A model generated the notes under the pieces. That model had not been told where the DNA came from. It saw only the letters and a program-made list of their open reading frames with translations, and searched no databases. A program made the position numbers and the translations under genes. 64,000 nt of DNA from Selaginella moellendorffii (lineage: Eukaryota; Streptophyta; Lycopodiopsida; Selaginellales; Selaginellaceae), in contig NW_003314279.1 of assembly GCF_000143415.4 (NCBI RefSeq), forward strand, positions 1,997,679 to 2,061,678, written 5' to 3'. The first letter of the stretch is position 1, and each line of letters opens with the position of its first letter. Below are positions 33,301 to 44,685 of this stretch, piece after piece.

Positions 33301-33511
33301 GCTTGCTCAGGAGACTCACCAGCGGGTTCTCGAGTGGAAGAGACAGGCGTTTGATAGCATCCACGAGCTTGTTGACATGGAGATAAGTAGAGTGAGGAAT
33401 TCTTTGAGTGGCAATCTTGGCGTAGAGGTCTCCGAGATTGGGCTAATCTGCGAGGAGCATATTTTCAAGAGCATGGTGGAGGAGCTGGCCAGGGACCTCG
33501 TAACCTCATAA
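30362..33511 (+). CDS. TRM/LONGIFOLIA-like protein (DUF4378)
   Basis: Five exons (30362-30560, 30686-30798, 30891-32438, 32508-32754, 32814-33511) join in frame to 934 codons plus stop. The N-terminus CVNIFLHLFDWNRRLSKKGL and, after the second exon, MAKLLL joined to IADEKR are typical of plant DUF3741/DUF4378 proteins. The large third exon is Ser-rich and disordered, with basic patches and repeated short acidic motifs. The C-terminal domain runs from EEAEEYIAMVLEESG through RMVFDFVNEILG to HIFKSMVEELARDLV, which is the DUF4378 signature. Relatives (TON1-recruiting-motif proteins) bind microtubule regulators and influence cell shape and division-plane placement. The exact TRM subgroup is not determined. 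Confidence 0.85.
30581..30610. repeat. Perfect (GA)n(CT)n palindrome in intron 1
   Basis: GA repeats at 30581-30595 are followed directly by CT repeats from 30596, forming a self-complementary palindrome of about 28-30 bp, 20 bases after the splice donor of the TRM-like gene. It could form a hairpin in the pre-mRNA or bind GAGA-type factors on either strand. Confidence 0.7.
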
Positions 33512-34026
33512 AAGTCGAATGTAGAGGCCTTCTCTACGTACCTATTGTAAAACTTCAATTTATTTATTTTTCTCTCGTTTACGTGAGTGAGAAAGCTGGA
33601 TGTAGCAGTGTCAAATAAATGAATACCAACATGACCATACCTCTTCAACGAGAGAAGCAACGCGAGGGTGTATTGCCATTGCGGAGAGTATTTTCTTCCA
33701 CCTGGAAAGCTGAACCAGGAGTACTTCTGGAGATTGTCAAGAGGACGACTTACCCACCCAGGTAGCGCACGAAATCAATTCTGTGTGAAGTCGAAGTGCT
33801 TCTAGAAAGAACAATGGCAAGTTAGAGCTTTTGTTGTTTTATCTTCACGCAGCCAAATTTCCCAGAAGTCTTTGATAAAGTCTCGCTTGGTACTTCGAGT
33901 CCTGGACCATAAAGAACGTCAAATCGGATGCACTTTGCTACGAGCACACATACCGAAATATGACTCGGACTGACGCCAATGCGGAGCAGAAAACCGGAAG
34001 CTTTTCAGATTTTACCAGCTCACTGT
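33512..34026. other. Intergenic region between convergent genes
   Basis: About 515 bp between the stop codons of the TRM-like gene (plus) and the large kinase (minus). On the minus strand there is an exon-like piece with DFVRYLGG, a GTAAGT donor, and WKKILSAMAIHPRVASLVEE after a CAG acceptor near 33703. I could not extend this to a gene. It may be an unrecognised terminal exon or 3' untranslated sequence. Confidence 0.35.
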
Positions 34027-37000
34027 TCAAGGACGATTCCAGCAGCCGCAGCACAGCCAAGATACTAGGCTCTTTTTCGCAACCTTTGGTGATTCAGGCT
34101 CCAGAGATTCGGCAGGCTTGTCACGGGCAGCGTCGACGACACATGACATGGAAATGTCGGTGTCTGGGGCTTTCGTCTTTGGTCTACCCAAGCTTTCTTG
34201 TAGCTGCCTGAGATGGATCATGACTTCATCCAGGGTGGGACGTCTACAGGGATCCCGCACAAGAACGAAGCGAATGAACTCCACCACAGGGCCAAAGTTT
34301 CCAACTTTCTCTGCTTTTTCGTTTGTAATAAGCTCCTGGAGGTTGATAAGCTTAACCATTCAGCTTCACAAAATGCTTTTCCAGCGCTTACCTCTGAATT
34401 TGTCGTCACGCGGATAAAGAAACGCATCCAATCTTCGTCATAAAGAAGGTACTCTGCTGCTAGGAGCTCGTAGAGGAGGCACCCGAGGCCCCAAACATCC
34501 ACTGCTTTTCCAACACATGTATCAAGACTAGCATCCCCTCCTGTTCGCAAAAGCTTGAGCATTTCTGGACTTTTAACGTATTCTGTTCCCCTGTTTCGAA
34601 CAGTGCATTCTCCTCCCTGAAACACGGACGCCTGCAAATATAGGAAGTCAAAGAAATCAATCACATTTTGCTTTTTTGAAATATAATAAATTTTACTTTG
34701 CTCTGGCCAAAGTCTGCGAGGCACACTCTGAATGGTAAAGGATGTGAATTTTCTTCTGATGGTGGCCATGTAGGATCCCAAAACTCTTCCTCTGAAATAA
34801 CAGAGTCAACAGGTTCAAGGAGAACATTGTCACACTTCAGATCATAATGAACGACGTTGTGAGCTTCAAGAACTTTCACCTGTCCCATCAAAAGTGAGCT
34901 ACAAACATAACCAAGGTAGAGCTTACCGCGTCAAGAACTGCAGCATACACCTCAAGGTAAAGCGGGAGCCGGTCGACAAAGGACTTGCCCGATTTATGCG
35001 AATGCAAGCCTCCCTGATTTAGCCTCCATGCACGAAGGCTGCACTTGTAGTGCTTCAACACGAGCACAAAAGTTTCTGATTCCAAGCCGTAGTCAAGCAA
35101 CTGGCTGATTTTCGGTTCTCCCAAGAACTTCTCCAAAATCTGGACTTCCGAGTATACGTCGAAAAACTTGCAAGGTTCGTAAGGTCCTTTAGGAAGTTCC
35201 ACAGTCTTCAGAACCACTAGCCTTGGCCCATCTTCCTCATTAACTGTGGCTTTGTAGATCTGTATACAGAAATACTGTTAGTCCACATATAACCATCCCG
35301 AAAGAGACCTGCGCAAATGCGCCATGAGCTATACGAATTCGATTCCTGTATAGTGACGAGTTGAAAAGTCCTCTCCAGGAAAGCCTTAAGATTCTGAAGG
35401 CAGAGTGATGAAACGCTTTCATCCTCTCCGTTAAGCAGGGAAGCAAATAAGAATTTGCTACATGATTCAGATCTGGATGCAAGTCAAGTTGAACAGTTTT
35501 CCATAGCAAAACAGCAAGTAAATAGAAAAGGATACGATAAAACAGGAAGAATGGAGCGTTGAGTTTCTGCTTCTCAGTTTGGAACCTATCACTGTATCTC
35601 TGGTCCAAAGTCCCCCTATGAAAAAAACTCAGGACAAGCTTAGTCCAAAGCGACAAGAAGGAAACAGCACATACTGAGGTGTTAGCATCAAAGTTATGTA
35701 AAGCTCGAGTAGAAAAAGATGGAGGCTCGAGTTCCGGTAAAGTCTTCTTTGCGAGCGCTCCATTTCGTAAGGCGTGGTGAGCTTGCAGCTGCCACCTGAA
35801 GTTTGCCCGTCTCCTGCCAGAGAAACGCCCGGCGACTTGTTTCCAGGCTTGGAGACCTGAATCTCTGGCTTTGCCTCCTCGGCACTGTTTTCTTGATCGC
35901 CCTTCCTAGCAGATCTTGGAAGATTCAGCTTCGGTATGAACGGTCGAAACGATGCCTTGCCACCCTCGTTTGCTAAGCTTCCAATGGAATCATCCTCAGA
36001 GTGAGTGAGAGACTCTGAATCGCTGCTGTCGTTGTCACTGTTTGGTCGATCCTGTCCATCTTCTTCTGCAAGTTCTCGCTCCACCTCTTCGTTCAGATCG
36101 AAAAACTTCCCAGTGTAGACCACTTTCTCAGGAGCAAAATCGCCTTCAATATCCTCTGCTAGATTGTTCTCGTCAACTGTCACTGGAAATGCGACCTTTT
36201 CACTCGCTTGCTCGTGGACAGGATGCATTGGAACCGCAGGCTTCATAACCTCTTGCCACTTCTGTAGAAATTCGTGCCTGCCGGTGAAGGGTCTGCTTAG
36301 CAAGTAGCTCTCGCACGATGATGACTGTACCGCGCTCAGAGTTCGAGCTGACAGGAACCCGAGCTCCAGCTTTGGCATGTCTTTGGACAAGGACTTCTCC
36401 AACTTCTTATGCACAAGGCAGGACTTGTTCGAGCCTTCTAACTCTGGCGAAAGTAAGCAAAGTCCTTTTTTCAAGCCTGCCACTGATGGTGTTGTGACGT
36501 CGCTTGATACACTTGACTCCATGCTCGGATGGCTGGTTTCGGACGTACGTGCGCTAGGATCTCCAACATTCTTAGTGCGAAACGAACTCGCCGAGCTCCT
36601 TAGCTGCGATGCCAATGCCTTGTTTATCCTGACTACGTCCCTCGGAGTCGCTACTTGAGAGGCCTCGTACTCCAGGGCAATCTGGTGAACCAGGAAATCC
36701 ATCACTCTGAGCTGCTTAAACCTCAGAGTCACGTCGTCACTTTGATTTTGCGCCAATGCCAGCAGCACTTGTACGTGTACCGCACACTCAAGTGAGAGCT
36801 GCTCGTCTCTAACTTCCGCCTCAGAACAGGGAGCTTCATTATCCGAGCACCAGGCTAAAGTGCAGCTGTTCTCGCTCACTTTCTCGAGAGTTGGCTCGGC
36901 AAGTTTCAGTTTCCGTCCTTGCAGCAAGTTGACGTAGTAGAGATGTATAAGCCGAAGGAAATGGAAATCCAGGAAGGGATAAGCATAAGCCTTCCCTAGA

Positions 37001-40000
37001 AATGGATTTCTTGCAGCCGTTCTTCCCAAAAGCGATTGGCTGAGCGTCGTGCGATGCCTTTGGCCATGGAAGCTCAGCCCGAAGATACTAGCCAAAAGCT
37101 GAAGACTGGCTATCTCTAAGTTCGTGGCTGCAAGGTAGGAGAGGTTGTACGAAACACTTGCCGGACCGGATACTTGGCCACCTTCTACCGCATTACCGCC
37201 AAATCTCTCAGTTCCCCGCTGCTGCCTGTTGGTTGATTCTTGAGGTGATGCAGGTACAGGATGAGGAACTCTCCCTGAGATACCTTGCCTCTGTGTGCAG
37301 AAAGGTATCAAGTTCCGCAAATCTTCTCTGACGTGCTTCAAATGGAAGAAAGCAGCTTCATAGTCTTTCTGAGGGATCATCTTCTTTTTGCTGAAACCAT
37401 CGCCCTTGAGCAGCTTCATCAGCAGTCCTGTAACAGGATTCATCAAAAACTCCAGCAGTATTCGAGTTTTTCCCGGCAAAAGCAAGTTCTTCTCTCTGTC
37501 TGCCTTCCTCTGGATGAGCCCGATAGTTAGCCGAAGAAACGAGACGAGGTTTATAACCGGAATCTCCTCGCACTGCATACTTGGCAACCACCTCGGTAGC
37601 CAGCTTGAGAAAAGATCACCTGTGGGGTCTGATAAATCGCGAAACTCCAAAGGCTCCCAAACACTCCACAAAGACTCCTCCAGAAGATCCCAAGTGCAGT
37701 CATGGCAGGCGTCCACAACGACCCACTGTGAATAGCGTCGAATGAACTCCCAGTTCTTGTCGATCAGCGTGTTCCACAGGAGATTATCCAGTTCCCTTTG
37801 CCTACAGTGCGAATTCTGCATGCATATAGCGAATAGCCGTAGAATGTTTTGCATAACTAGGAGCTCTCCGCCACCCCACGAAGCTGGACCTTCGGAAGAA
37901 GAAAGCAAGTGTAAAACTGCACCCACCTCTGCTCCGCAACGCTGAAATACTAGCAGTGCACCACCTTCCTCTGGCCATTTGCAAGCAAAGGAGCTTAGAA
38001 CCTGCAGGAGTGATCCGAGCGCGACCCACACTTCCCAGAGCGACACCATCTGTTCTGTCTGCTTCCCATCGTTTTCCATGACCCTGGCTTTGTGGTCTGA
38101 CAAAGTGGCCTTGATCCTCGACTGAATCTCCGAAAGCATCAAAACTGGATATCTGCTACCTTGAGACTTGTGCTCATCGGACTCGTCGAGTACGTGGATA
38201 ATCTGAAAGATATGCTCGTGTGCCTTCTCCGGAGAGCCATCACAAACTGTCCGCACCAATTCTTCGACAAACGAGCTAATCAGTAGCAGCTTACGTGGTC
38301 CTTTGAACTCTTGTACAAGCTTTCGTCTTGTCTGTGCTAAAGAAGAGCTTCTGTTGGTAAGCATCACAGCCGCTGCAGATAGAAGATGACATATGACAGC
38401 TGATGCCTTAGTCGAGTTGGATGAGACCTCCTTTGTACCACCCCGAGGGAGCATTAGCCTGAAAGCTCTACTTGCCTTCAAACTGGTCTTTTTTCCACCT
38501 GATCTGCCGCCATTCGGAAGTGGGAATCCTTTTACGGTTGAAACAGCTCCTACTCTCTTTAATACCAGCTTCAGTAGCACCTTGGCAAATCCACTTGACT
38601 GGCAAGAGCTTTTAAAAGTAGCTACTTGTTGTCCTTGAAGAATTGCGTTTATCCCGCTTGACGAAAACGGACAGAATGCCACAGTGGCTGAATGATCTTC
38701 ATCGCTTGCATCCGGAGCAGCACCGACAACAGGATAAGAATGCATCACTCTATCTTGCTCCAGAACCTCTCCTGGAAGATCACCGCAAGGAGAGACTTCC
38801 CCGCGACTTCCTTCGAAGTAGTAAACTTGAATGAGGTCGATAACAGCATCCACTGCTGTCCCAGCTATCAGATCAGCAAAAACAGCTGCAGCGATAGAGG
38901 ATCCATGAACAATAGCGGATAGCATGTTGCTGAGATGCACCATTTTCTCAAGGTTTTCCACTTCCCTGCTACTATCCTGTCCTTCCTTCCCCTCTACATG
39001 AATAGAAAACATTTCCTGGTCACTGTTCTTACCTGCACTGCTATGTCTACACACCGAGTCTAGAATGCTGCTAACTGCGTCCTCCAAATGCGTGAGGAGA
39101 AAAGCACCTATACTGCTACTAGCTTCACCTGGAATAACCTCTATAACCTTTAAAAACGCTTCTACCACCTTGCTCGCACCTCTTCCCCCTGAGTCGACAA
39201 CTAGCAATGCCTCTTCTAACAGTCTCTCTAAAAACCTTCTGTCTAGCCATTCTAAAAGCCTCAGCCATCCGTTGTTCTGCACACTAAACGAGCCACAGCA
39301 CTTGGACGAAGCGTAAACCCCGTCAGAACCTGTCTCGTGGAAAGTATTCCAGTTGATTGCCGTGTCCCGAGCACTTGGCACAATGCCTCTAACGCTTTGT
39401 CCAATAACGTTTTCGGCGCCATTTTCATGCATTCCACCCAGCAGAAACTCCACCAGAGCTGCTAGGCCTTGGCGTCTTTCTTTGATGCTGGAAACCTGTA
39501 GCTTTGACAGTGCCGACTGCTCTTCCTTTGAAAGACGAGCACTAGGAAACATGCCACTCGACTTACACTCGAACAGTGTCATCCCCGAAATGAAAAAGAT
39601 GAACTTCACCTTGTGTCCAGCTTCTTTCCAAGAGTTAACGAGGCAGTCAAGAAACCCGCGAACTGCAACGCCACCTACAAAACCTTCCTTTTCCACGTAA
39701 AAGTTGTTGAAGACAATGGCACCAAGAGTACCGATCCGCCGTGCATCCTGTTCCATTGAAACACTGTCCCATAGCTCCCACTCGTGCACCTGAAAAGCCT
39801 TCTCTGAATAAAAACTGACACCCAAACTCTCGCGTGACGTATCCGCCGAGAACCTGCCCTTACCGATTTTCAGCTTCCCCTCCGAGCAATCGAACCTCAT
39901 AATAGTCCATCTCAAGTCCCGGGTCATCACTAGCAAATCCACACCTTCAAACGTCAACACAAATGGAAAATGGGCCAGCCAGCACGAAAAGTCCAAGTGC

Positions 40001-40611
40001 CGAAATCCGACATCCGCAAAGTTTGTGCTGTCCACCAGTTGTCTCAGAACTATCTGAAACTCCGCTAAAGCTCCTCCAGGCTCGACCATGCACAAGAGCT
40101 GATGGAACGCTGTAGCAGGCATGATGAGCAACCACTTGACGAACAGACTATGAGCTTCGGTGCCACCGCCATTCTCTCGCAACTCAAACCTGGACTTCCT
40201 GTAGGCGGACAGAACAACAAAAGTCCCGGCCAAGATCGTCAAGTAGCTCGCTGTTACTGCTCGGAACCTGTATGCCAGCTTCACCTGGCTTGTAAAAAAC
40301 TCCTCACCACTGCTTGGAACGATCCCTCTAGTCAGCCTGTCATCACTGATCTCAACCCAAAGACAACAGGACGCGGGGCCAGAGACTTTGAGCCACTTCT
40401 CAATCCCTTCCTTGGAGCCGACCAAAACTCTAACCAAAACTGGCTCTTTGGAAACCCGTGCCTCGCTAAAGAATTCCCTGATCCTGCTCTTGTTTCGAAA
40501 CAAGCAAGCCTGAAGAGCGCTTTCCTCCCTCTCCGGAAAAATGATCCCTTCCGAGAGACCGGGAATGGCATCGCTACCACCCGCAGAGAAAGCCAGCCAT
40601 GGCTCCACCAT
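34027..40611 (-). CDS. Very large protein kinase (about 2,000 aa)
   Basis: The first modelled exon alone holds about 1,650 codons from the ATG at 40611 (MVEPWLAFSAGG) to a GTATGT donor near 35670. It has no domain I recognise: mixed helical, HEAT-like in places, with a disordered acidic stretch before the kinase. Short exons then encode a complete kinase domain. The glycine loop is IRIAHGAFAQ joined to IYKATV, and the lysine strand is LVVLKTVELP. The catalytic loop is VVHYDLKCDNVLLEP, with Tyr in place of Arg in HRD. The metal loop is CLADFGQSK and the activation end is GTEYVKSPEML, followed by DVWGLGCLLYELL. The C-terminus ends WLCCGCWNRP. A 63-bp intron (35535-35473) removes what would otherwise look like a membrane helix. 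Upstream exons may exist: LDEDIGPLHDDVLARL near 40770 and CDWRRRKAMVEPW across the modelled start recall an F-box N-terminus, but I could not join them cleanly. Confidence 0.75.
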
Positions 40612-41111
40612 GGCTTTCCTGCGCCGCCAGTCACAACCTGCTCAGTAGCTGCCAAGACCAAAACCTGTTCTTCGATCGAATGCCGGGAGCCCAGGAATCC
40701 AACACTAGGAAACTAAAGCCTGGCAAGAACATCGTCATGTAGCGGCCCGATATCCTCATCCAACGCGGCTGGAGCAAACGAAAACAGATTTCAGCTTGTG
40801 GCAGCTTCCAATCCAGCATTTTCAATCGAGAGGCGAGCCCATACCTCAATGCCGATGAAATCCTGCCTTCTCCGCGGCATCCAGTCGCCCCGCCGCCGCA
40901 GTCCCATGGGGATCGCTCGCAATCCTGCCTCTTTGCAACAAACCCTAGAATCGCCAGGCGAATCGAGGCCGTCCGTTTGAAGATAGCGGGAATTTCAAAG
41001 GCACGGGATTTAAGCAGTTAGCTGGTGCCATGTGTATACTTCCCGCGATTTTTCTTTTCTTTCTGCCGGTGTTCTTCATCTAGGCCATGCCCTGTCAAAG
41101 TTTCCACATCG

Positions 41112-42327
41112 ATGGCGCTAGGGTTAGGGGTTCAAGCGATCTCGATTGCTTCTACGTCGCTGGTGGAGGAGAAGCGAGGATCAGCGATTCCGGAGCGCCA
41201 GTGCGAGCGCGTAGCATTCGCGAGAAGAATCTCTCCGCATGAACTTTTGCAGCTATGCTCGTCAAGAGAAAGGGAGAATGCCGTGGGAGTGAGGTTTAGA
41301 AGGAGAAAGAGAAATGTGATTGCCGCGGGAGCGCCAGCGCCTCCGCCTCCATCGCAGGTATGTTTGAATTCCTTTACTTTTTCCAGACTATAGATTTTGA
41401 CTTGCATAAGTCATCAGATAGATCGGCCTTTGGTGGGTAGCATGGCACCAAACTTTGAAGCCGAGGCTGTCCATCACCAAGAGTTTATCAAGGTACAAAA
41501 ATCTCTACATGTTTTCCAAAAACTCGATTTGAGTTTGTTCTTGGCAGGTCAAGCTTTCCAATTACATTGGAAAGAAGTTCGTTGTTCTTTTCTTCTACCC
41601 CCTCAATTTCACCTTCGTTTGCCCGACAGGTATCTTGCTTTTTCTTTGAAACTTTGTTTCATTCTCTGCGTGTGTGTTTTCAACAGAGCTAACAGCGTTC
41701 AGCGATCGGTACGGTGAGTTTCAAAAGCTCGACACTGAGGTGCTCGCAGTATCATCCGACAGTGTAGTAAGCTCAAAATCCATTATCACTGGTTCTGTCC
41801 TTGACATTTTCCTTCCAGTTCTCTCACCTAGCGTGGATCCAAACTGACCGGAAGTCTGGGGGACTTGGGGAACTCAATTACCCAGTTGTTTCGGATCTGA
41901 CCAAGGCAATCACCAAAGCCTATCGCGTGTTGCTACCCGACCAGGTCTTTCTATTCACTCACCGATCACACACATAGAACATAAGAGGCAAGGCAAGAAC
42001 ACATTTTTAAGTCTCTCGCAACTACAGATGGCCTTAACCTTTGCATAAAAACCACAGGGTATTTCCTTGAGAGGATTGTTTATAATCGACAAGGAAGGCA
42101 TCGTTCAGCATGCTACAATCAACAATCTTGCTGTTGGACGCAACGTTGACGAGGCCCTCAGGCTTGTCCAGGTAACTTCACTCGTTCTATATGTTTCACG
42201 TCGACAAAATCGTTTCTTTTAGGCCGTCCAATACGTGAAAGTGCATCCGGACGAGCTATGTCCAGCGGGCTGGCAGCCTGGGGAGCACGGGATTAAACCA
42301 GATCCAAAGCACTTTGCTGCTGTCTAA
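41112..42327 (+). CDS. Chloroplast 2-Cys peroxiredoxin
   Basis: Seven short exons starting at the ATG at 41112. A basic, Ser-rich leader of about 80 residues fits a plastid transit peptide. The mature part begins [18 protein letters not shown]. It includes [17 protein letters not shown], the peroxidatic Cys in NFTFVCPT joined to [12 protein letters not shown], then [39 protein letters not shown] and the resolving Cys in [16 protein letters not shown]. Both catalytic cysteines and the PxxxT/SxxC loop are present. 2-Cys Prx (BAS1 type) reduces hydrogen and alkyl peroxides in the stroma using NTRC or thioredoxins. Exon joins are clean (first donor GTATGT at 41358). Confidence 0.92.
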
Positions 42328-42659
42328 AGCCGGGTTTCTTTCTTCCTTTTGGCTCTCGCAACACCAGGTAATACGCTCTCATCTCACATGAAAAGCTTTA
42401 CAGCAAAAGCTCTGCAGATTTGTCGTGCGTGCCGTGCTGAATAGAAAAGCATCAAGTGGAGAAGGCTCACGTTGCAAAAGTTGGAAAGGCTGCTGGATGC
42501 GATAGTACGTCTTTTTTTCTCCTCCTGCATTCTTTTTGTTCCAAGTTTTTGTCGGAGTGAGGAGCTTCCCTTTGTTCTTTCTATGAGAGAGAAATTGTGC
42601 AAGCAAAGAAATCCAAGAGAATGATCAAAAGTTAGCATTAAAAGCAATGGAATCCAGAA

Positions 42660-42790
42660 TGGCATTGGCAAGCTGGCCTGGGCATCTTCTTAATTGTTCG
42701 TCACCCTGTAGGGAATCGAACCTGGGTGGAGGCATTTAAAAGCCCCCATGGGTAGGGCAAAGAAATTTTAATACGGGGCAATTTTTTTTG
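42660..42790 (-). repeat. tRNA-type B-box, possible SINE remnant
   Basis: On the minus strand AGGTTCGATTCC at 42722-42712 is a good pol III B-box, and the flank starts CCACCC. No cloverleaf with matching acceptor ends can be formed, so it is not a tRNA gene. It could be a tRNA-derived SINE fragment. A second, unrelated-looking B-box cluster is at 19.97-20.13 kb. Confidence 0.35.
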
Positions 42791-42836
42791 TTACTGGCAG
42801 AGAGGGGAGGGGACGATAGCTGCGCTCGCGCTGCGA

Positions 42837-43016
42837 ATGGAGGCGCTGGCTCTCGCATCATCCACATCGCCGCTGTGGATCTTCTCCATTTCCTCCTCGT
42901 CCTCGCCGCTGGCTATGCCGTTGTGGAGGAGCGCGCCGCCGATGTTGCTGCTGCCGTTGCTGGACGGGTTCTTTGGCGCCAGGAGCGCGGCGATTAGGTC
43001 AAGCGGGCGTGCGTGA
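42837..43016 (+). CDS. Small Ser/Leu-rich hypothetical protein
   Basis: A 59-codon frame from ATG to TGA reads MEALALASSTSPLWIFSISS then SSSPLAMPLWRSAPP, LLLPLLDGFFGARS and IRSSGRA. The composition resembles an N-terminal targeting sequence. The opposite strand also has an open frame (RPLDLIAALLAPKNPSSNGS, then GEDEEEMEKIHSGDVDD) that looks equally protein-like but lacks an ATG. The two cannot be told apart here, so coding status is weak. Confidence 0.25.
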   Translation: MEALALASSTSPLWIFSISSSSSPLAMPLWRSAPPMLLLPLLDGFFGARSAAIRSSGRA

Positions 43017-43285
43017 GGGAGGATTCGCGCAATGCACAAGAGGTACACACAGATGGGCCGGGAGCAAATGCTGCTGCCCAATTTATTATAGTTACCACAG
43101 GGGGAAAGAGAGGAAGAGATTGTAGTTTATCATAGGCTATAGTTCCTTGATTTTTTCTTCATTCTGGTAGAGGATTCTGGTAGAGGCAGCGGCGGGGTTA
43201 ATCCGGGCTATAGTTTCTAATGGGTTAGGCCTGGGAAGAAAGAAAAAAAAACAAAGAGACAAGGGGAGATAGCGAGAAAAACTGG

Positions 43286-44378
43286 GTGTTAGATGATGGA
43301 GATAGGAGCATGCAGGAGGTGCACGGGAGCATTGTGACACCAACACTGGTTTTGTCGCTGCTGGATTTGGATCCGAGCAGCAAGAACAGGTTGGAGGGGT
43401 GGCACTCTCCCGAGAGGCCCGACGAAGACGACGAGCTCGACTCACACGAAGACGAAGAAGAAGAAGAAGAAGAAGAAGAAGTGGACGAAGGATTGGGAGT
43501 TTTGGTAGCGAACACAAAGTGTGTGCTCGCTGGCTTCCAAAAGGAGACGTGGGTGCTCCCACTTGCTGGGCTCTTGTTGCTGCTGGGGTGCCGGGGACGA
43601 GACGACACCCATCGCTACGAGCTCCAGCAATCCGTCGTCCGCCAAGGTGGAAAATCCCGCGGGCCGTGGAGGTGGCGGCGGTGGCGGCAGCAGCAGCAGC
43701 AGCAGCAGCAGGACGGGGGAGTCGCCTATGCCGCCGTCGGCGCAGCCATCGTCCATGCCACCTCCGATTCCAGTTCCAGCGTTCCTCAGCAGCGACGAGC
43801 CCGTGCACCCGACCAATGGCGAGCGGAACTCGTCGGCGGCGTCGTCCGAGAGTGGGAAGAGTGCTGGCGGGGACGCTGCCGGAGGAGGAGGAGAAGGCGA
43901 AGTGAAGAAGGAGGTGGCGCGGCTGCCCGAAGTGAAACCGGGGCCGGGAGGAATCCGGAGGAAGAGATCAGGTGTTTTGGCCAAGAGGAAGATTACGTGG
44001 GTGGATGATCACGGAGTGGACATAGCTCAAATCAAGGAGTTCGAGCCCAGGTACAACTCTTCCTTTTTCTTGTTTTTTTCTTCCCATTTTCTCTCTTTTT
44101 TTTGCTGCGATTCTTTTGGTGGTTGTTCTTGTTTGACTCTTACTCTCTGCGTCAAGATTCCGTCAGCTTTAGTGGGCTGGTCTGGACGTGCGTGTTTTGA
44201 CTCGGGCATTTTTCCTTTTCCGTTCTCCACTGTTCTTGCTCTTTTACCTTTTATCCGTTCCCAGCTTTTTGGGTGTTCTCGTTGGTGTTCTTAGAAGTTT
44301 TAGTGCAGTGACTCCGAGGACTCCGATGAAGAGGGCGATGACGAATCCCCCCAGTCGTGCTCCTGCGTTATACAATAG
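43286..44378 (+). CDS. Acidic/Gly-rich protein with C-terminal CaaX box
   Basis: The end is well supported. An exon with VKPGPGGIRRKRSG and KRKITWVDDHGVDIAQIKEF stops at a GTACAA donor (EFEPR), and the last exon joins as SDSEDSDEEGDDESPQSCSC then VIQ and TAG. The final four residues, CVIQ, form a CaaX box, with another Cys two positions upstream. This predicts farnesylation or geranylgeranylation and membrane attachment. The 5' part is uncertain. One frame from 43310 (MQEVHGSIVTPTLVLSLLDL) is acidic with a Glu run, and must switch frame near 43500 to reach the downstream part (ETTPIATSSSNPSSAKVENP). An intron there is likely but not resolved. Short GAA and CAG microsatellites lie in the coding sequence. 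The KITWVDDHG motif is familiar from uncharacterised plant proteins. Confidence 0.5.
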
Positions 44379-44685
44379 CATCGAATTTTCGCTGGAGCGA
44401 TTGACACCAAGAACAAGAGAGCTAAACCTTGTTTCTGGGACTGGAAGAGGAACAAGAGGATCAAAGCCACCGGGACGGTCGCTCTGTATATTGGCTGTAT
44501 TTCTACTGGCGCACCCGTCCGGGCTCACTACTTAGCATTGTCTTCGCATTCCTCAAAACGCTGAGAAATTTTTTTGTACGGTCTTGTAATGTTCGTACGG
44601 TACCTTGCAAACCCTAAAACATCAAATTTAAATGGGCCCAGTGTCCTTAATTGCCGCCGACAACGTCCTCTCGTTCTAGAGAGCT

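Larger units (their letters stand above)
42328..43285. other. Intergenic region with a SINE-like motif and a small frame
   Basis: About 960 bp holding the 3' end of the peroxiredoxin gene, a tRNA-type B-box (separate entry), a 59-codon frame (separate entry) and the 5' region of the acidic CaaX protein gene. Nothing else is supported. Confidence 0.4.

Noticed and set aside
35470-35560. A transmembrane helix in the large kinase (FYRILFYLLAVLLWKTV)
   Set aside because: A GTATCC...CATCCAG intron of 63 bp removes it and leaves an in-frame, hydrophilic join.
43430-43720. GAA and CAG microsatellites as independent repeat elements
   Set aside because: They fall in the coding region of the acidic protein and simply encode Glu and Ser/Gln runs.
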